A model generated the notes under the pieces. It made no database searches. It saw nothing but the letters and a program-made list of their open reading frames with translations, and was not told the origin of the DNA. The position numbers and the translations under genes are program-made. DNA of 64,000 nt from Apostichopus japonicus (taxonomy: Eukaryota > Echinodermata > Holothuroidea > Aspidochirotida > Stichopodidae), in contig NC_092565.1 of assembly GCF_037975245.1 (NCBI RefSeq), positions 21,302,999 to 21,366,998 of the forward strand, in the 5' to 3' direction. This document shows, piece by piece, positions 12,904 through 24,362 of this stretch. Every line of letters begins with the position of its first letter. Position 1 is the stretch's first letter.

Positions 12904-14550
12904 ACAATATGAAATTGTACGTATCAAATGTCAAGATCACGATTTTTTTGCACGCCACACGAGCTACGTCCACCTCTAGCATCCAGGCTGTGACCAATTG
13001 CAGATGATAAAATTAAATTTACTACAAATGATAATATGAAGATAATTAAATTACGTGATAGGTTTTGTTTTATAATATTGAAGACAGTATATATTGACCA
13101 CATCTTGAAGACACGATTTTCCCAATGCTGACAGAGTAATACACCATGAGTTTTGTGACGTAAGGAAGAAAACAGCGTTCATTTCAACATGATTACAATG
13201 TAAATAAAATCACTATATATTGAAAAGACTTGGTCAATACCTGTTTTGAAAAACAGTCAGGTGCGGATCCAGGGGAGGTATGGGATCTTCACCACGCCCC
13301 CACCACACACACCCCGTTTAGCCCCACACAAAACAAAATGAAAGTAGTTATAAACACAATCTATCATGTAAACATAATTTTAAACCTAATATAAAGCCTA
13401 CATGTAGCATATGCAGACTATATATATATATAGCATATGTATGCAGCCTATATATATATATATATATAGCAGCATATATATATAGGCCTATATATATACA
13501 TATATATTGGTTTATATATATAGGCCTTTATACAGGCCCCCTTTTCGTATTTGAAATCTTTGATTCGGCCCTTTTAGCACAAATTATCGTGACGTCATCG
13601 TAGACAAATATCTATATATCATTTCTAAGATGCAGACTTAAAGAAAGTTGTCACAACTTCTTTGTACTCAAAGTTGGTTGGGTAGAACATGTGCTTATTT
13701 TTTATGGTATGGGATGAATATATTTTAAGCTCTTTATCAACGCAGAAAATGTTAAGTCAAGATAACTTCAATAAGTTAGAAGTTTACCCTCAATCTATTC
13801 CTGTCGCCCCCCCCCCCCTTACCATCTAGTCAACCAAAATATTCTTCCGCACACCCATGGGAGACAAAAGTTTTCTTATTATTTTAATTTAAGTTAATTC
13901 TGCTTCTTTTTAATGGTTTTCTTCTTTCGAAGAAAAGCATACATGAATATTTCGCCGCAATTTATTTCATTCTCGCATGCTTGCCTTTAACTAAATTTAT
14001 AAATAATGTATAGCATTTCTTGGTGGGAAATTAAAAGGGATTTTCTTGTTTCCCTCGGATAGCGCAATACCGAAATTGGATATGTCTGATGTCATATATC
14101 CCAAAGTTTCTGACAAAATAAAGACGGCGTTTTTGTGTGTGTGTGTGTGTGTGTTCTTGATCAAGTTATGTCCGCGATTGATGAGAAACATTAAAACGGG
14201 TCATCGTTCACGGGCTGTCACGAGATAGTATGTGCAAGTCACGTGACATCCAGGCACCCTTTTTAAATATTACAGGAAAAGATGGAACATATTTTTAAGG
14301 GATAGTTTGATTGAAAATTGCATACTTGCACATTTTACTGACGTCACAAAAGATGGCGGTCGGTAATGCAATTATCTGTATTTGTATTACACAAAATCGT
14401 GCTAAACATATAGATGTAGATAATATATACCCTTTATGATTAATACATAATGTAGGCAGACAATTTGCCGGGGCAAAATTGACTGTGAATTGGGAAGTGA
14501 AGTTTGGTATAATATTCTGGGTAATAATGTCCGACCGGACATATTTTCTT
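12904..14550. repeat. tandem segmental duplication, copy 2
   Basis: Direct repeat of 10774-12903 in the same orientation. It is shorter because of the missing 332-bp segment and a reduced AT array. Beyond 14550 a partial extra copy of the terminal motif follows (GACCGGACAAT near 14570), so the ends themselves look repetitive. Confidence 0.9.
13418..13530. repeat. AT array with TAGGCC units, copy 2
   Basis: Shorter homologue of the array at 11333-11575, inside the duplicated block. Confidence 0.8.
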
Positions 14551-16261
14551 GGTAAATCATGTTCGACCGGACAATAGTTAACGGGGCACAATTGACTGCT
14601 AAACCGGCAGCTCCAAAAAAGTTAGATAAATTTTTGCGACGTTCTGCAACTTCTCACGAACCACCGCCATTGCTCCATAGTTTGCGGACAGTCGTTTTAA
14701 ACTATACCCTTTGTTGGTAACAACAGTTTAGTTTGGGTGGTATATAAACATATCGTAAAGGGGGAAAACCATATACAGTAGGCTTACGTCATAATAGTAT
14801 TTGCTTACGTCATAATAGTATATTCTTACCTAGAAACACCGGTTTCGTCTTAGGTTCTGTGCCAATCTGATATGCTAGGTTTAACCTCATAAATGTTCTT
14901 CATCAGATATATATATACCAATCTGACGATATACCCATAAATAGAAAACGTGATGTTACTTTAAAAAGAAAGTCGCCGAATAATTCTATCTAGATTTGTT
15001 CGAGCAGTAAGGACAGAAAGAAGAATTTGATAAGGTAAGTGAGAGAGCAAGAGAAAGGGAGTGCGGGAGGGGTTTGGTTGTGAAGGGGGGGGGAGGAGGA
15101 GGAAACGGTGAAAAGGTTTGAATTTTAGCATGTATTTTGTGATCAATAAACGTCAACACCTTGTGATACCACATACTCAACTCTTGAGGAAAGATACTGT
15201 AGCTAAACACATAGTTCATTCTTAAAAAATCGCAGCAGGAACGATGAAATTGATCATAACTTATAAACTCCATATAGGCTTGTAAATGAAGCAACAATTA
15301 AGGCACGGTATAAACAAGAGAGTGGGGCAGACGTATGTCTGTATTGGAATTCATAACTAGGTGGTTCGAAGCAATCAAATGATTGTTATTATAATTATGG
15401 TTTTATTTGCTTTATATCTGACCGAAGCATATCAAAGATTTTTTCCCAATATTACATAGCTTTGTCAGAAATTGAAACACGTGAAGACAGCGTTTATCGA
15501 TATAATCAACAGGCCCGTTTAAGGATTGTTATTATTGGCTAGTGTGTTTACTGAGAATGTGGATTTTAACACATTTTTGTTTGGGGTGGGGGGGGGATAC
15601 GTGGGCACCCGTTGCACTTCTTATTCTCTGAAAAACACTGTCATTGAACTTGTAAGTGTTGCAATTGGAAACTAAAGAGCTTACTTGCATGAAAGTAAGT
15701 ATAAAACGTAAGTAAATGTCAAGTTTCTTTCAAAAATTGTCTAATTTGAAAATGTCACCATATTAGTCAGCTCAATCCATACTCCACAGTAATTACAACC
15801 GCATGTACCGCACCCTCCTTCCCCGGTTCCCAACCCCCCCCCCCCCCTACCCCACTCGGTCTCTAAAACTTCCCCTTTCCTTACTCATTTTAAGGGCATG
15901 CTTTTAACCGTCGGTTGATGCTAGGACGTGTGGGTAAACCTTCGTGCCTTGTCATATTGCCTTCAACCCAACCCGACCCCCTCCCCACCTGAACCGCCAT
16001 CCTATTAACATTACCGGGTAAGGAGAGGTTGGACTGGTGCCTATTGTACATATTCCAAGGGTGCGGTATCTATACACAAAACAATTTTAGCACCAGAGAA
16101 CCACTGAATTTACATAATGAAATTATAAACCAATCATACAACGGCATTTTCTTCACATCGCAAGAAAGCTTAAAAAAATATATTAAATAGACCCCAAAAA
16201 ATCATAAAAAAAATAAAATCGGTATTTCCTTTTTCAACCAAAGTTTATAGCTAGTTAAATG
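14551..16261. other. intergenic, no gene recognised
   Basis: Contains a 22-bp direct tandem repeat around TTACGTCATAATAGTAT (about 14785-14825), a G-rich patch at 15060-15110 and a C-run at 15836-15848. No convincing exon. Confidence 0.4.
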
Positions 16262-16510
16262 TTATCCTATATGCTGTTTTCGAAACGTTTTCCAGAACTG
16301 ATAAGCTAATATGCCCTCTTTATTAGCCTTGAGTAACGGACGACGGGATATCATTGTGCCTAGTTGCCAGAAGATTGAAAATGTTCCAACAATAAGACCA
16401 GCGAGCAAAAACAGAAAGAATGAAGCAGAAATAATTGAATCCCTGTCGGACAATGGCTTTAACAGCAAATTAATTAGGATGCCGGAGGGTAAACAGTATA
16501 CATATATCAA
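16262..16510 (-). CDS. orphan membrane-protein-like open frame
   Basis: An 82-codon frame bounded by a TGA just upstream and a TAA downstream. The first codon is TTG and the first ATG is internal, so it is either an exon or a relic. The middle (FFLFLLAGLIVGTFSIFW) is a good transmembrane segment. It is followed by RRPLLKANKEGI, a pattern reminiscent of small two-helix membrane proteins of unknown function in bacteria (the STM3941-like group). That resemblance is from memory and uncertain. No partner exon with matching splice phase was found, and chance cannot be excluded in 22 kb of non-coding DNA. Confidence 0.2.
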   Translation of the reverse strand: MIYVYCLPSGILINLLLKPLSDRDSIISASFFLFLLAGLIVGTFSIFWQLGTMISRRPLLKANKEGILAYQFWKTFRKQHIG

Positions 16511-17227
16511 TCAGGCAAATTACATATTTTTAATCGAATTATAAGGGAAACGAACGGATACCGCGTTTCGGTTATTAATTTAAAGGTGGCTTAGAATAGG
16601 TTGAGAGCAGCAACGTTTCTGAGTAAACTTAATAACACAACGGTGAACAGAGTAAAACAAAGTACACGGTTCAAAATGGCGCTTCTTTTTTGGGAGGGGG
16701 AGGGGGAGGGGTAGGGGGAGCTGGCAATTTGATTACATGAACCCTTCCACGAGAGGTCGTTGTTTTTGTTGTTTTCCCATCAACGTAATATTAAGAAAAC
16801 TTCATTGAAAACATTGTATTTAATTATATTTATTCAGTAATGTATTCATAAATGAGAATATATACATTGACCTATAAATATAAAAAGATTATATAATTGT
16901 GCGATTACTGGTCACCGTGTTGTATGTTTTATCCATTTTTAATATCTTTCATGCTGAAAACATTTTTTCCTTGGCATATTTTTCTTTCTCGTCAATGACG
17001 AGAGTGATGTTTTGTCAATTTTCGTTCTTGCACCATTAAATTAATCACAAAACACAGATTCATAACCAGTGTATAACTGACCCAAACTGGGAGAGTCTTC
17101 GTAACAAAAATCCCCCCCCCCAAAAAAAATATCAGAAAGATTAATTTATAGAGCTCAATTAATGAAAAGAGCCCAAAGCCAAACCTGACAGCAACATGTT
17201 AAAGTTTATCCTCATTGTCCCGACCCC

Positions 17228-17292
17228 CCTTCCCGGCCCCACTTCCCGCCCCTTCCCGCCCCTTCCCGCCCCTTCCCGACCCCTTCCCGACA
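17228..17292. repeat. 11-bp tandem repeat CTTCCCGCCCC
   Basis: Four to five head-to-tail copies, the last ones diverged. C-rich on the plus strand. Confidence 0.8.
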
Positions 17293-17584
17293 CCTTCCTT
17301 TCCCTTCACTGTATTGTGCAATTTGTACCAGGAACATATCATATATATCTTAGGGTCTCAACAATATTTGTGAAGGTCGCGAGAAAAATTGGAGGGTAAA
17401 ATTGGTGTTATTTGTAGGTTTTGTGTGTGTGTGTGTTAAATCTTGAACATACCTGCGAATTGTTTCAAAAGTTGCAAGTGCAAAATATAAAACCATGTTA
17501 CAGATAAAGACCTTTGATCAATATAAGGATCTCTCCCAAAGGGGGAGTGGATACCTCCATGTATGCTCCAGTATAACCCCTTTC

Positions 17585-17607
17585 CCGGGCCACAAGATCC
17601 GCCACTG
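17585..17607 (-). mobile_element. hAT-like terminus relic
   Basis: On the minus strand this reads CAGTGGCGGATC (17596-17607) followed by TTGTGGCCCGGG. It matches the CAGTGGCGG end at 518-533 and the GTGGATCCAGGG-type ends at 21521 and 31538. A single end only. Confidence 0.4.
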
Positions 17608-18066
17608 AGTTTCGCCAAATGATCAAGGTGAAAATTGGGGTCAACGAACACACTTGAACGTTTGCATATACCAGCCAGGGCTGTTCGACGACATTCCGCG
17701 TAATTCCAAATGCAATATATTGCTTCCTTCCTGGTCTCATCAAATAACAGTAGGTCCTCGCACACACTGATACTGTATGCAACCTGATATTCTTTAGCAT
17801 TCCTAGCAAATACAGGTTAGTGTCATGATAGGTCTAAACTAAGTTGGTTAACCCAGTAACTATATATATATATCACGGAAACTGTCGTCCCCGGGACATT
17901 TGTCAGGATTCCCCTCTAGCTAAGAAAGAAATCTGTGATTCGTCAAATATTTATTTACGGTGTTCCCTGCCATGTTTCTATGTTATCGCTTATTTACTTA
18001 CAATTTAATATATCCCATATGCTGCTAACCTTTTGATGAATAGATACAAGATGTACCCCCCCCCCC

Positions 18067-18240
18067 ATGCTTGTACTTGTACTAGGGATATTATACTCAT
18101 GCTCGTTCTGGTACTCGGAATATTGTACTCATACTCGTACTTGTACTAGGGATACTGTACCCATGTTCGTACTGCGGTACTCGGGAGATTGTAATCATAA
18201 CCATACTGTATTAAAGACTTTGTACTCACATTACATGTCT
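18067..18240. repeat. degenerate GTACTCGTACTTGTACT tandem repeat
   Basis: Diverged units built on TACTCATACTCGTACTTGTA; related to the block at 4055-4290. Flanked on the right by GAGTC-rich degenerate sequence to about 18410. Confidence 0.65.
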
Positions 18241-21200
18241 GTAGTCTAGGTATTTATGAACCGCAGACTTCACTCGAATCACCGAATCTTGATTCCGGAG
18301 TCGTTGCCTCGTTTCGAGTCCCTAACACAGCGGATCGAGTCACTTTCACTGATCGAGCAGGTATCTCGAGCCTAGACTCGAGGTACTAACTTAATTTGAG
18401 TCATTGTATCTCGAATGGAGACACTGGTTCGTTCTGTGCTACTCCCTCCGCCGAAGACATATCCTTTAAAATTCACCCCCATCTATGCCGCCTATATACA
18501 GGGTTGTATCGTAAAGGTACGATCTCTTCTTAATACAGTGTTAAAGGCACTGTGGCTTCTAACAGCTCTCCCACCCCACCCCCTCCCGCCCCGCTCTCAG
18601 CATATGATTCGTAATTCTAAGGCTACCGATTTGAAGACAATTTTAGCAAATAATTCTTTTTCTATTTCAAGATTTGTTCATCATTCTCTATTCTGTTTAA
18701 TTTTTATTTGCACAAAAATAAAACAAACAGAAAAAACACTTAAACAACTCCTTAATTCTATCAAAATATCAAAAAAAGATATAAACCACATTATAATATG
18801 ACAATGTATATTATCGATGGTTTGGACATATTTAAAATATAAAATCTTCAAGACTTGAACTGTTTAAGCCTTCACGTAAGTTTTAACTTGAAATCTAAAA
18901 CAAGGAGAAATACGGTATAGCTTCTGATTTTTTTTTGTTTTTTTTTTTGCCTTCGAATTCTCAAAAGTCAGGCCCTTAGTTCATTAAAGTTAATGATTTC
19001 TCTTAAATAGCCGTCTTTTGATTAAATTTGACCGGTGCTTTATCCCACACTGTAATTTGATTCGTTCCAGGGGAAAAATATTAACATATTTTAACTTGAT
19101 GACGTTTCCCTTGGGGTTCAGTCCTCACACAACTCCTCTCATATTTGATCATTATACTGTACTCATAGTTTCATTCCCAGTTCACGCTAAGAAATACATC
19201 TCATAAAAAAAGCAATAAACTATATATGGCTAAGAAATGAAGGGTGTTTTAGGAACCACTGAGCTGTCAATGGGGGTGGGATTGAAATATGCACCTCCAC
19301 CCACGATAAGCAAATCTCAGGAACACGTAAAAGAATAATTAAATGGTAATACAAATACATTAATATATAAATATAGGAGTACTGTCATGAGCAAAAGTGA
19401 AGTGAAATTAGGAGGTTTTTTTTGGTTGAAAAAGATTTATCCATTGTCACTCACCATCAAATCTTATGCTATAACCTGCCTGTATTGTTTTACAACTAAT
19501 TCAAACAATGCCAAAAGACACGAAGTTTGCGGTTCTGAAGCTTCGACCAAGATTATATGTAGTATTTATTCCCCTTCGAAGGAAAGGTATGGTACTTTAC
19601 GTAACACCGCCTTGATCACACGATATACAGCAGAGCCGTAGTCAATACGGGACACGGGTGGGGGAGGGGGGTGGGGAGGCGTGGTTTCCCTAGCCCATGC
19701 AGACTTTTGTGGCACCCTAATCTGTGCCACCCTCATGTATACAAAACATTCAGAAGGTACACGACTCGAGTATTGTGTACCCCCATAAATTGGTGGTTCC
19801 TCCCCCTCCCCATCCCAACTCAAAATACCTGACTACGGGCCTGAGTTAAAGCCTAAATTTCCAAGAGGCCTGGGACTGAAAGTGGGTCAAGCTGTTTGCT
19901 CTTAGTGTTCAGCTTCTGTCTTGAAAACTTTTCTTTAAAAAGAAAGTATAGGCTACTTCTCTTGTGATTCTTAATGGCATAAGTTAACTGAGTAAAGTTT
20001 TGTTGGCCTTTCAAAAATGATATGTAATTTCCCTTACATCATCCAGGAAGGCACATGATACTGCATGCTGCAAAACACGCTCATTCAATGCTCGGTGCAA
20101 TCAATACAATAAAACAAAAGAAAATAAGTAACAGGGATAATTAATATTATTACTCAAGTAATTACGAAGTAATTTAACCATCAGTGGTATTGGGATGATC
20201 TGGAAATAACCAACATCATCAGTAGAAAAATGCGAGGGAAAAGTATAATTATGGTGTCCTTGAACGTTTGGAAGGGAAAAAAAATTCAAACAGTACGTAT
20301 TCAACAGAATTTACGAAATTTATCGTTAAGAAGTTGTCACGCGCACTGTCTCGTATCAATAAATATAATACATTATCTGAGTATGGAATATCAATTATTA
20401 AGCTTCGACGAAAAATCAGAAAATGAACTTCAGTCACGAAAATGTTTGGCCAAAACGCATCAAATTCCATTTTACAGAGAATTAATTATCCAAATAGAGA
20501 AAGAGAGAGGTGGAGAGAGAGGTGGAGAGAGAAAGAAAAAGCTGCATAAATTTTCTTCAATGTCGCCTGCAATGTATACATTTCCTAATAATCTGTAAAT
20601 ATATATATTATATACATATATATACATATAGAGTGTTTGTTGAAAATTCAAATATGTAATACCATACAGCACTGTTGTTTTGCTAAATACTTGTTCATCA
20701 AAAGAAACCGAAGTAAACATTCCATTTGTTTACTTCATTAGTAACCATTAGGCTATGGAAAACTATAAACTAGCTAACAGCTCCCTTTTTTTCTTGCCCT
20801 TTTAGCTTTCTTTTATCGTTTTCTTATTTTGAACCTCTTTGAAAATCCAACTGAGGGTGGTAAATATAATAACACCAGACGTTGTATTTCAAGCGGCGAT
20901 GTGACACGTTTCGTTAGTTTAGTTTATGTAGCATGTTTCGGTTTTCACTTTCTCCCGAAGGAAATCAAGTCCTGCGTTTATGAAAGAATAATTTTATTCT
21001 TTTTTTCCCTCGTCGTAATGATGATCAGGGTTACATATGAGCATCCCATGTGCATACTTGTTGTGGCGAGAGACAAAAAAAAATGGAAATAGGTTGTGAC
21101 AAACAGACGAGAGGGAGGAAGAGATTACGGTGAAGACATATGTTAAACTAAAACACCCCTGCAATATCATACATGGTGAAAATAAAGGGCGGAATGTGGT

Positions 21201-21520
21201 CTGAAAAGAGGGAGGAGGGGAAGGGAAAAAGGAACACGGGAGGTGCAAGGCAGAGATGACGGATGGCTGATAAATCAATATAGGAACAAACTGAAAGCAA
21301 AATGGTAACAGCTAACTTTACCAACGATTCTTTTTTACTAGAAATTAAGTATTGTTTTGGACATAATTTCGACACAGCAAAATTTGTCTGATAACAGTTG
21401 ATCACTACTGCCTGATTTTTGAAATTCTGAAAAATATTAACTTTAAAGTTAAGTTAATCTTGTTTTGATTAAACTAATAAGCAGGATCTTGATTTTTTTT
21501 TAACTTGTTAGCTAAATAGT

Positions 21521-21610
21521 CAGGGTGGATCCAAGATTTGAGGGGATGTGGGCTTGAGGCCGTTTAAGCCGACTCCCATGTAGGGGGAGGGGCCTGTGGG
21601 TCCCCTCCAG
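21521..21610 (+). mobile_element. dispersed repeat with CAGGGTGGATCC end
   Basis: Begins CAGGGTGGATCCAAG and runs into G-rich sequence (GGGGGAGGGGCCTGTGGGTC), the same architecture as the other GGATCC-type ends in this window. The other terminus was not identified. Confidence 0.35.
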
Positions 21611-21955
21611 AAAGAAAGAAATGTTTCTACGTCAAATAGTGCATCATTGTGAGGTCTATAATTAAGCACAAGCTTGTGTTAGCAACTACCGTACCTTTCA
21701 TAAGTTTGTGAAGGGTTGAAGGGTGGGGGCGGGGTGTGGTGAAGGTGTCAGTGAATGTGTACACCCGACACCGCCATGGACCGGCTCCTGATCTTATATT
21801 GCAAAATTACGCAAACTTACAAACCATCGGATATAGTCAACCTAACTAATCTATGTGGGTGGTACAATCAATGGAACTTCAGTGGCGAGCGAGCTTAAAT
21901 TGGTTTACTTATAATCACACTAAAGTTACATTGGCCGGCTGGGATATTATACCGG

Positions 21956-21956
<1 letters not shown>

Positions 21957-22009
<53 letters not shown>
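21957..22009. repeat. (AT)n microsatellite flanked by ACCGGT
   Basis: A TA dinucleotide array with the palindrome ACCGGT on both sides (21951-21956 and 22013-22018). Confidence 0.9.
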
Positions 22010-22011
<2 letters not shown>

Positions 22012-22976
22012 CAACCGGTGTAATAGGTTAACCAACTCACGGTCAAGCGTTACAAGCCTTTTCTTCATCTAGCTTTTGTTAGCGTTGTTGACTTCTACTG
22101 AAAGACTTTGTGTCCCTTTTGTAATGTGTTACCTGATAGTTTAATCCGCCTACCGTGTATTCATTATAACAGAATATCCTACACCCTGCGGATAGAGGTG
22201 GAGCAAGACAGTGTATAAATCCGGGAATTCTTTAAAGGATATAGAGCAAATGGAAGTCTAATGTTATTAATAGTAAGGCGTCCTGGCGCATAATAGGAAT
22301 GGACATAGGGTGGAATGACCTCCTTCAAGGTCACGTTTATGAAAAATATTTTACGCATTTTGGTAGCAAGAACGTCTATAATGATTTAAAGCCATATATT
22401 ATGAAAAGACCTGTCACATCATTCCGACTGGTTTAAATAAATGTTTTTCCCCATAGATTAAGGAATTCTTCAACAAGTGCACGTAAACTCTAACGAACAT
22501 TAAACATTTTAACATGACATTTGATGGCTGGGTCTGCAATTCCATGAACATAACGTGTAATAGATTGACATCAACGTTTCTTCCCATTTGTTTCTTTTAT
22601 GACCAGTTTAGTTATAATTAAAGGGACAATATCATGCATATTCATGAGATAAGAAGAATCCTCGTCTTGATTCCAGTACACACCTGCGTATCAGGTGAAG
22701 TCATTCAAATAGCAAGTAAAATCGCATCACGTTTTGCGCTTATACCGTACAAGTATACAATATGAAACAGGAGAGTATTTATCGTCTTTTGTAAAACTAT
22801 AGATGAGTAAAATTTGTTGCTATTCTCACACACGACGTCACTTTGCGCATGCTCAAGATGGTCTATAACCCAATTTAAACTCTGTGCAGACAAGGTAATT
22901 ACAATGTGTTTTTCTCCTCTGTTCTTATTTACACAGTTATTTCGGACGAAACCTTTGATGTGCTCAGCCGGTTACA

Positions 22977-24362
22977 ATGGATTCATCATCTTATTCGCAG
23001 TCATTCTACGCTATCAATGATTCGGTCAACAGTCTCTCTTCTCAAAGTGACCCCTTCTCTTTCCTCAATTTGAATTCACAACAACCAGCAGACGGCCAGC
23101 CAAGTTTGTTCGATCTACTGAATAACGGTAAATTTAAGCCGATACGAAATGACAGTTTTGAGGAAATATTCAACACCAGTGACACAAGTTCACCGATGGA
23201 TTATAGGTTTCCCTCTCCATACAGTTCAGAATCACGTATTCTCTTTACAATCCTCTACACACTACTTACCATCGTCTCTCTCTGTGGCAACACGACCGTC
23301 TGCTATGTCGTCTTGCGTAATAAGCGCATGCGCACCGTCACAAACTTTTTCCTCGCAAGCCAGGCAACTTCTGACGTTATAATGACATTCTTTAACATCC
23401 CTTTTATCGTGATGAATGAGATGACGAGAAGTTGGCCGTTTGGTCTGGTAATGTGTCACTTAGTCGATTTCATCGGAGTGACTTCAGTTTACGTGTCAAC
23501 ATTCACCCTCACAGCCATCGCAGTGGATAGACATCGTGTCATCGTTCATCCACTGAAGCCGCGAATCACCATGGCAACAGCCATTTTGATCACGGTCTTT
23601 ATTTGGGCTATGTCTGCTTTGCTGTCGCTACCATTTCTTGTCTGGAACCAACTGAGAGCTATCCCATCGGCCCGTAAAGAAATCGTGGTATGCCACACAG
23701 TCTTCCCAGAGCCGACTGCATTGTACACACAACTCGTTACCTACGCTACGTTATTCTTCCAATACGTGATCCCGCTTGTCGTGATATCGACATCGTATTT
23801 CAGCATCGGTCATAAGCTGTGGTCACGCACCGCGGTTGGCGATGTCATCGAGAGTCAACAAGCCGCCAACACCCGTATGAAGCTGCGCACAACTCGAATG
23901 TTGGTAGCGGTGGTGGCCATTTTCTCGATTTGTTGGCTGCCGTTACACGTGTACCTACTGATGACGTACTACTTTAAAGATAGTAAGCACGACTTCGCTT
24001 ACCTATCGTTACATTGGTTCGCTATGCTCAGCGTTTGCGTCAGTCCAATTGCCTTCTGTTTGCTGAACGTAAACTTCCGCAATGATATCAAAGCTGCCAT
24101 CGGACGACTGGTTAGCAAGTTGTTTAGGAAAAGTCCAAAGAAAGCTATTCCAAGTAACCTTGACGACGGAGCCGGTGGTACGAAAAGCCAGGATACATTC
24201 GCCAATACGATGTCGAAGGAGATCAACACACTATCTGAAGATATTGCTCTGATGAAATCATCCACTGCCGGTAAATATTCGCTGACACCCTCAACACCTA
24301 CGGAAGGTAAATTTATTAAACTTGTCGTTCCCTTAGCAACTATAGATATCTCAGAAGCATGA
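22977..24362 (+). CDS. rhodopsin-class neuropeptide GPCR, NPY/sNPF/PrRP-receptor-like
   Basis: A 461-residue seven-transmembrane receptor in one uninterrupted exon. A strong acceptor (T-rich tract then ACACAG) at 22936 lies 41 bases before the ATG, so an upstream 5' UTR exon is likely. Residues 1-85 are an extracellular tail with three N-glycosylation sites (N14, N58, N66). TM1 is about 88-113 with GN at 104-105, TM2 about 122-145 with D133, TM3 about 160-183 ending in DRH (184-186), TM4 about 202-222 with W210, TM5 about 252-275 with P266, TM6 about 308-331 with CWLP (319-322), TM7 about 343-363. C160 and C239 can form the usual disulfide. VYVSTFTLTAIAVDRHRVIVHP is closest to NPY-family, PrRP and invertebrate sNPF receptors. 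It should act at the plasma membrane through G proteins with a peptide ligand. Unusual: TM7 has SPIAF (356-360) in place of NPxxY. The C-terminal tail (about 365-461) is long and Ser/Thr-rich. The exact subtype is not settled by eye. Confidence 0.9.
   Translation: MDSSSYSQSFYAINDSVNSLSSQSDPFSFLNLNSQQPADGQPSLFDLLNNGKFKPIRNDSFEEIFNTSDTSSPMDYRFPSPYSSESRILFTILYTLLTIVSLCGNTTVCYVVLRNKRMRTVTNFFLASQATSDVIMTFFNIPFIVMNEMTRSWPFGLVMCHLVDFIGVTSVYVSTFTLTAIAVDRHRVIVHPLKPRITMATAILITVFIWAMSALLSLPFLVWNQLRAIPSARKEIVVCHTVFPEPTALYTQLVTYATLFFQYVIPLVVISTSYFSIGHKLWSRTAVGDVIESQQAANTRMKLRTTRMLVAVVAIFSICWLPLHVYLLMTYYFKDSKHDFAYLSLHWFAMLSVCVSPIAFCLLNVNFRNDIKAAIGRLVSKLFRKSPKKAIPSNLDDGAGGTKSQDTFANTMSKEINTLSEDIALMKSSTAGKYSLTPSTPTEGKFIKLVVPLATIDISEA

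Larger units (their letters stand above)
16511..22930. other. non-coding, repeat-bearing stretch
   Basis: No supported exon. Local features are entered separately (17228-17292, 17585-17607, 18067-18240, 21521-21610, 21957-22009). A purine-rich block AGAGAGAGGTGGAGAGAGAG lies near 20500-20535, and poly-C and poly-G runs are common. Confidence 0.4.

Noticed and set aside
12019-14191. Identical 64-codon frames at 12019-12213 and 13997-14191
   Set aside because: Identity comes from the tandem duplication; they contain a (GT)n run and no domain.
17436-17809. 103-109 codon minus-strand frames
   Set aside because: They overlap the hAT-like terminus at 17596-17607 and show no domain; the reading is not protein-like outside it.
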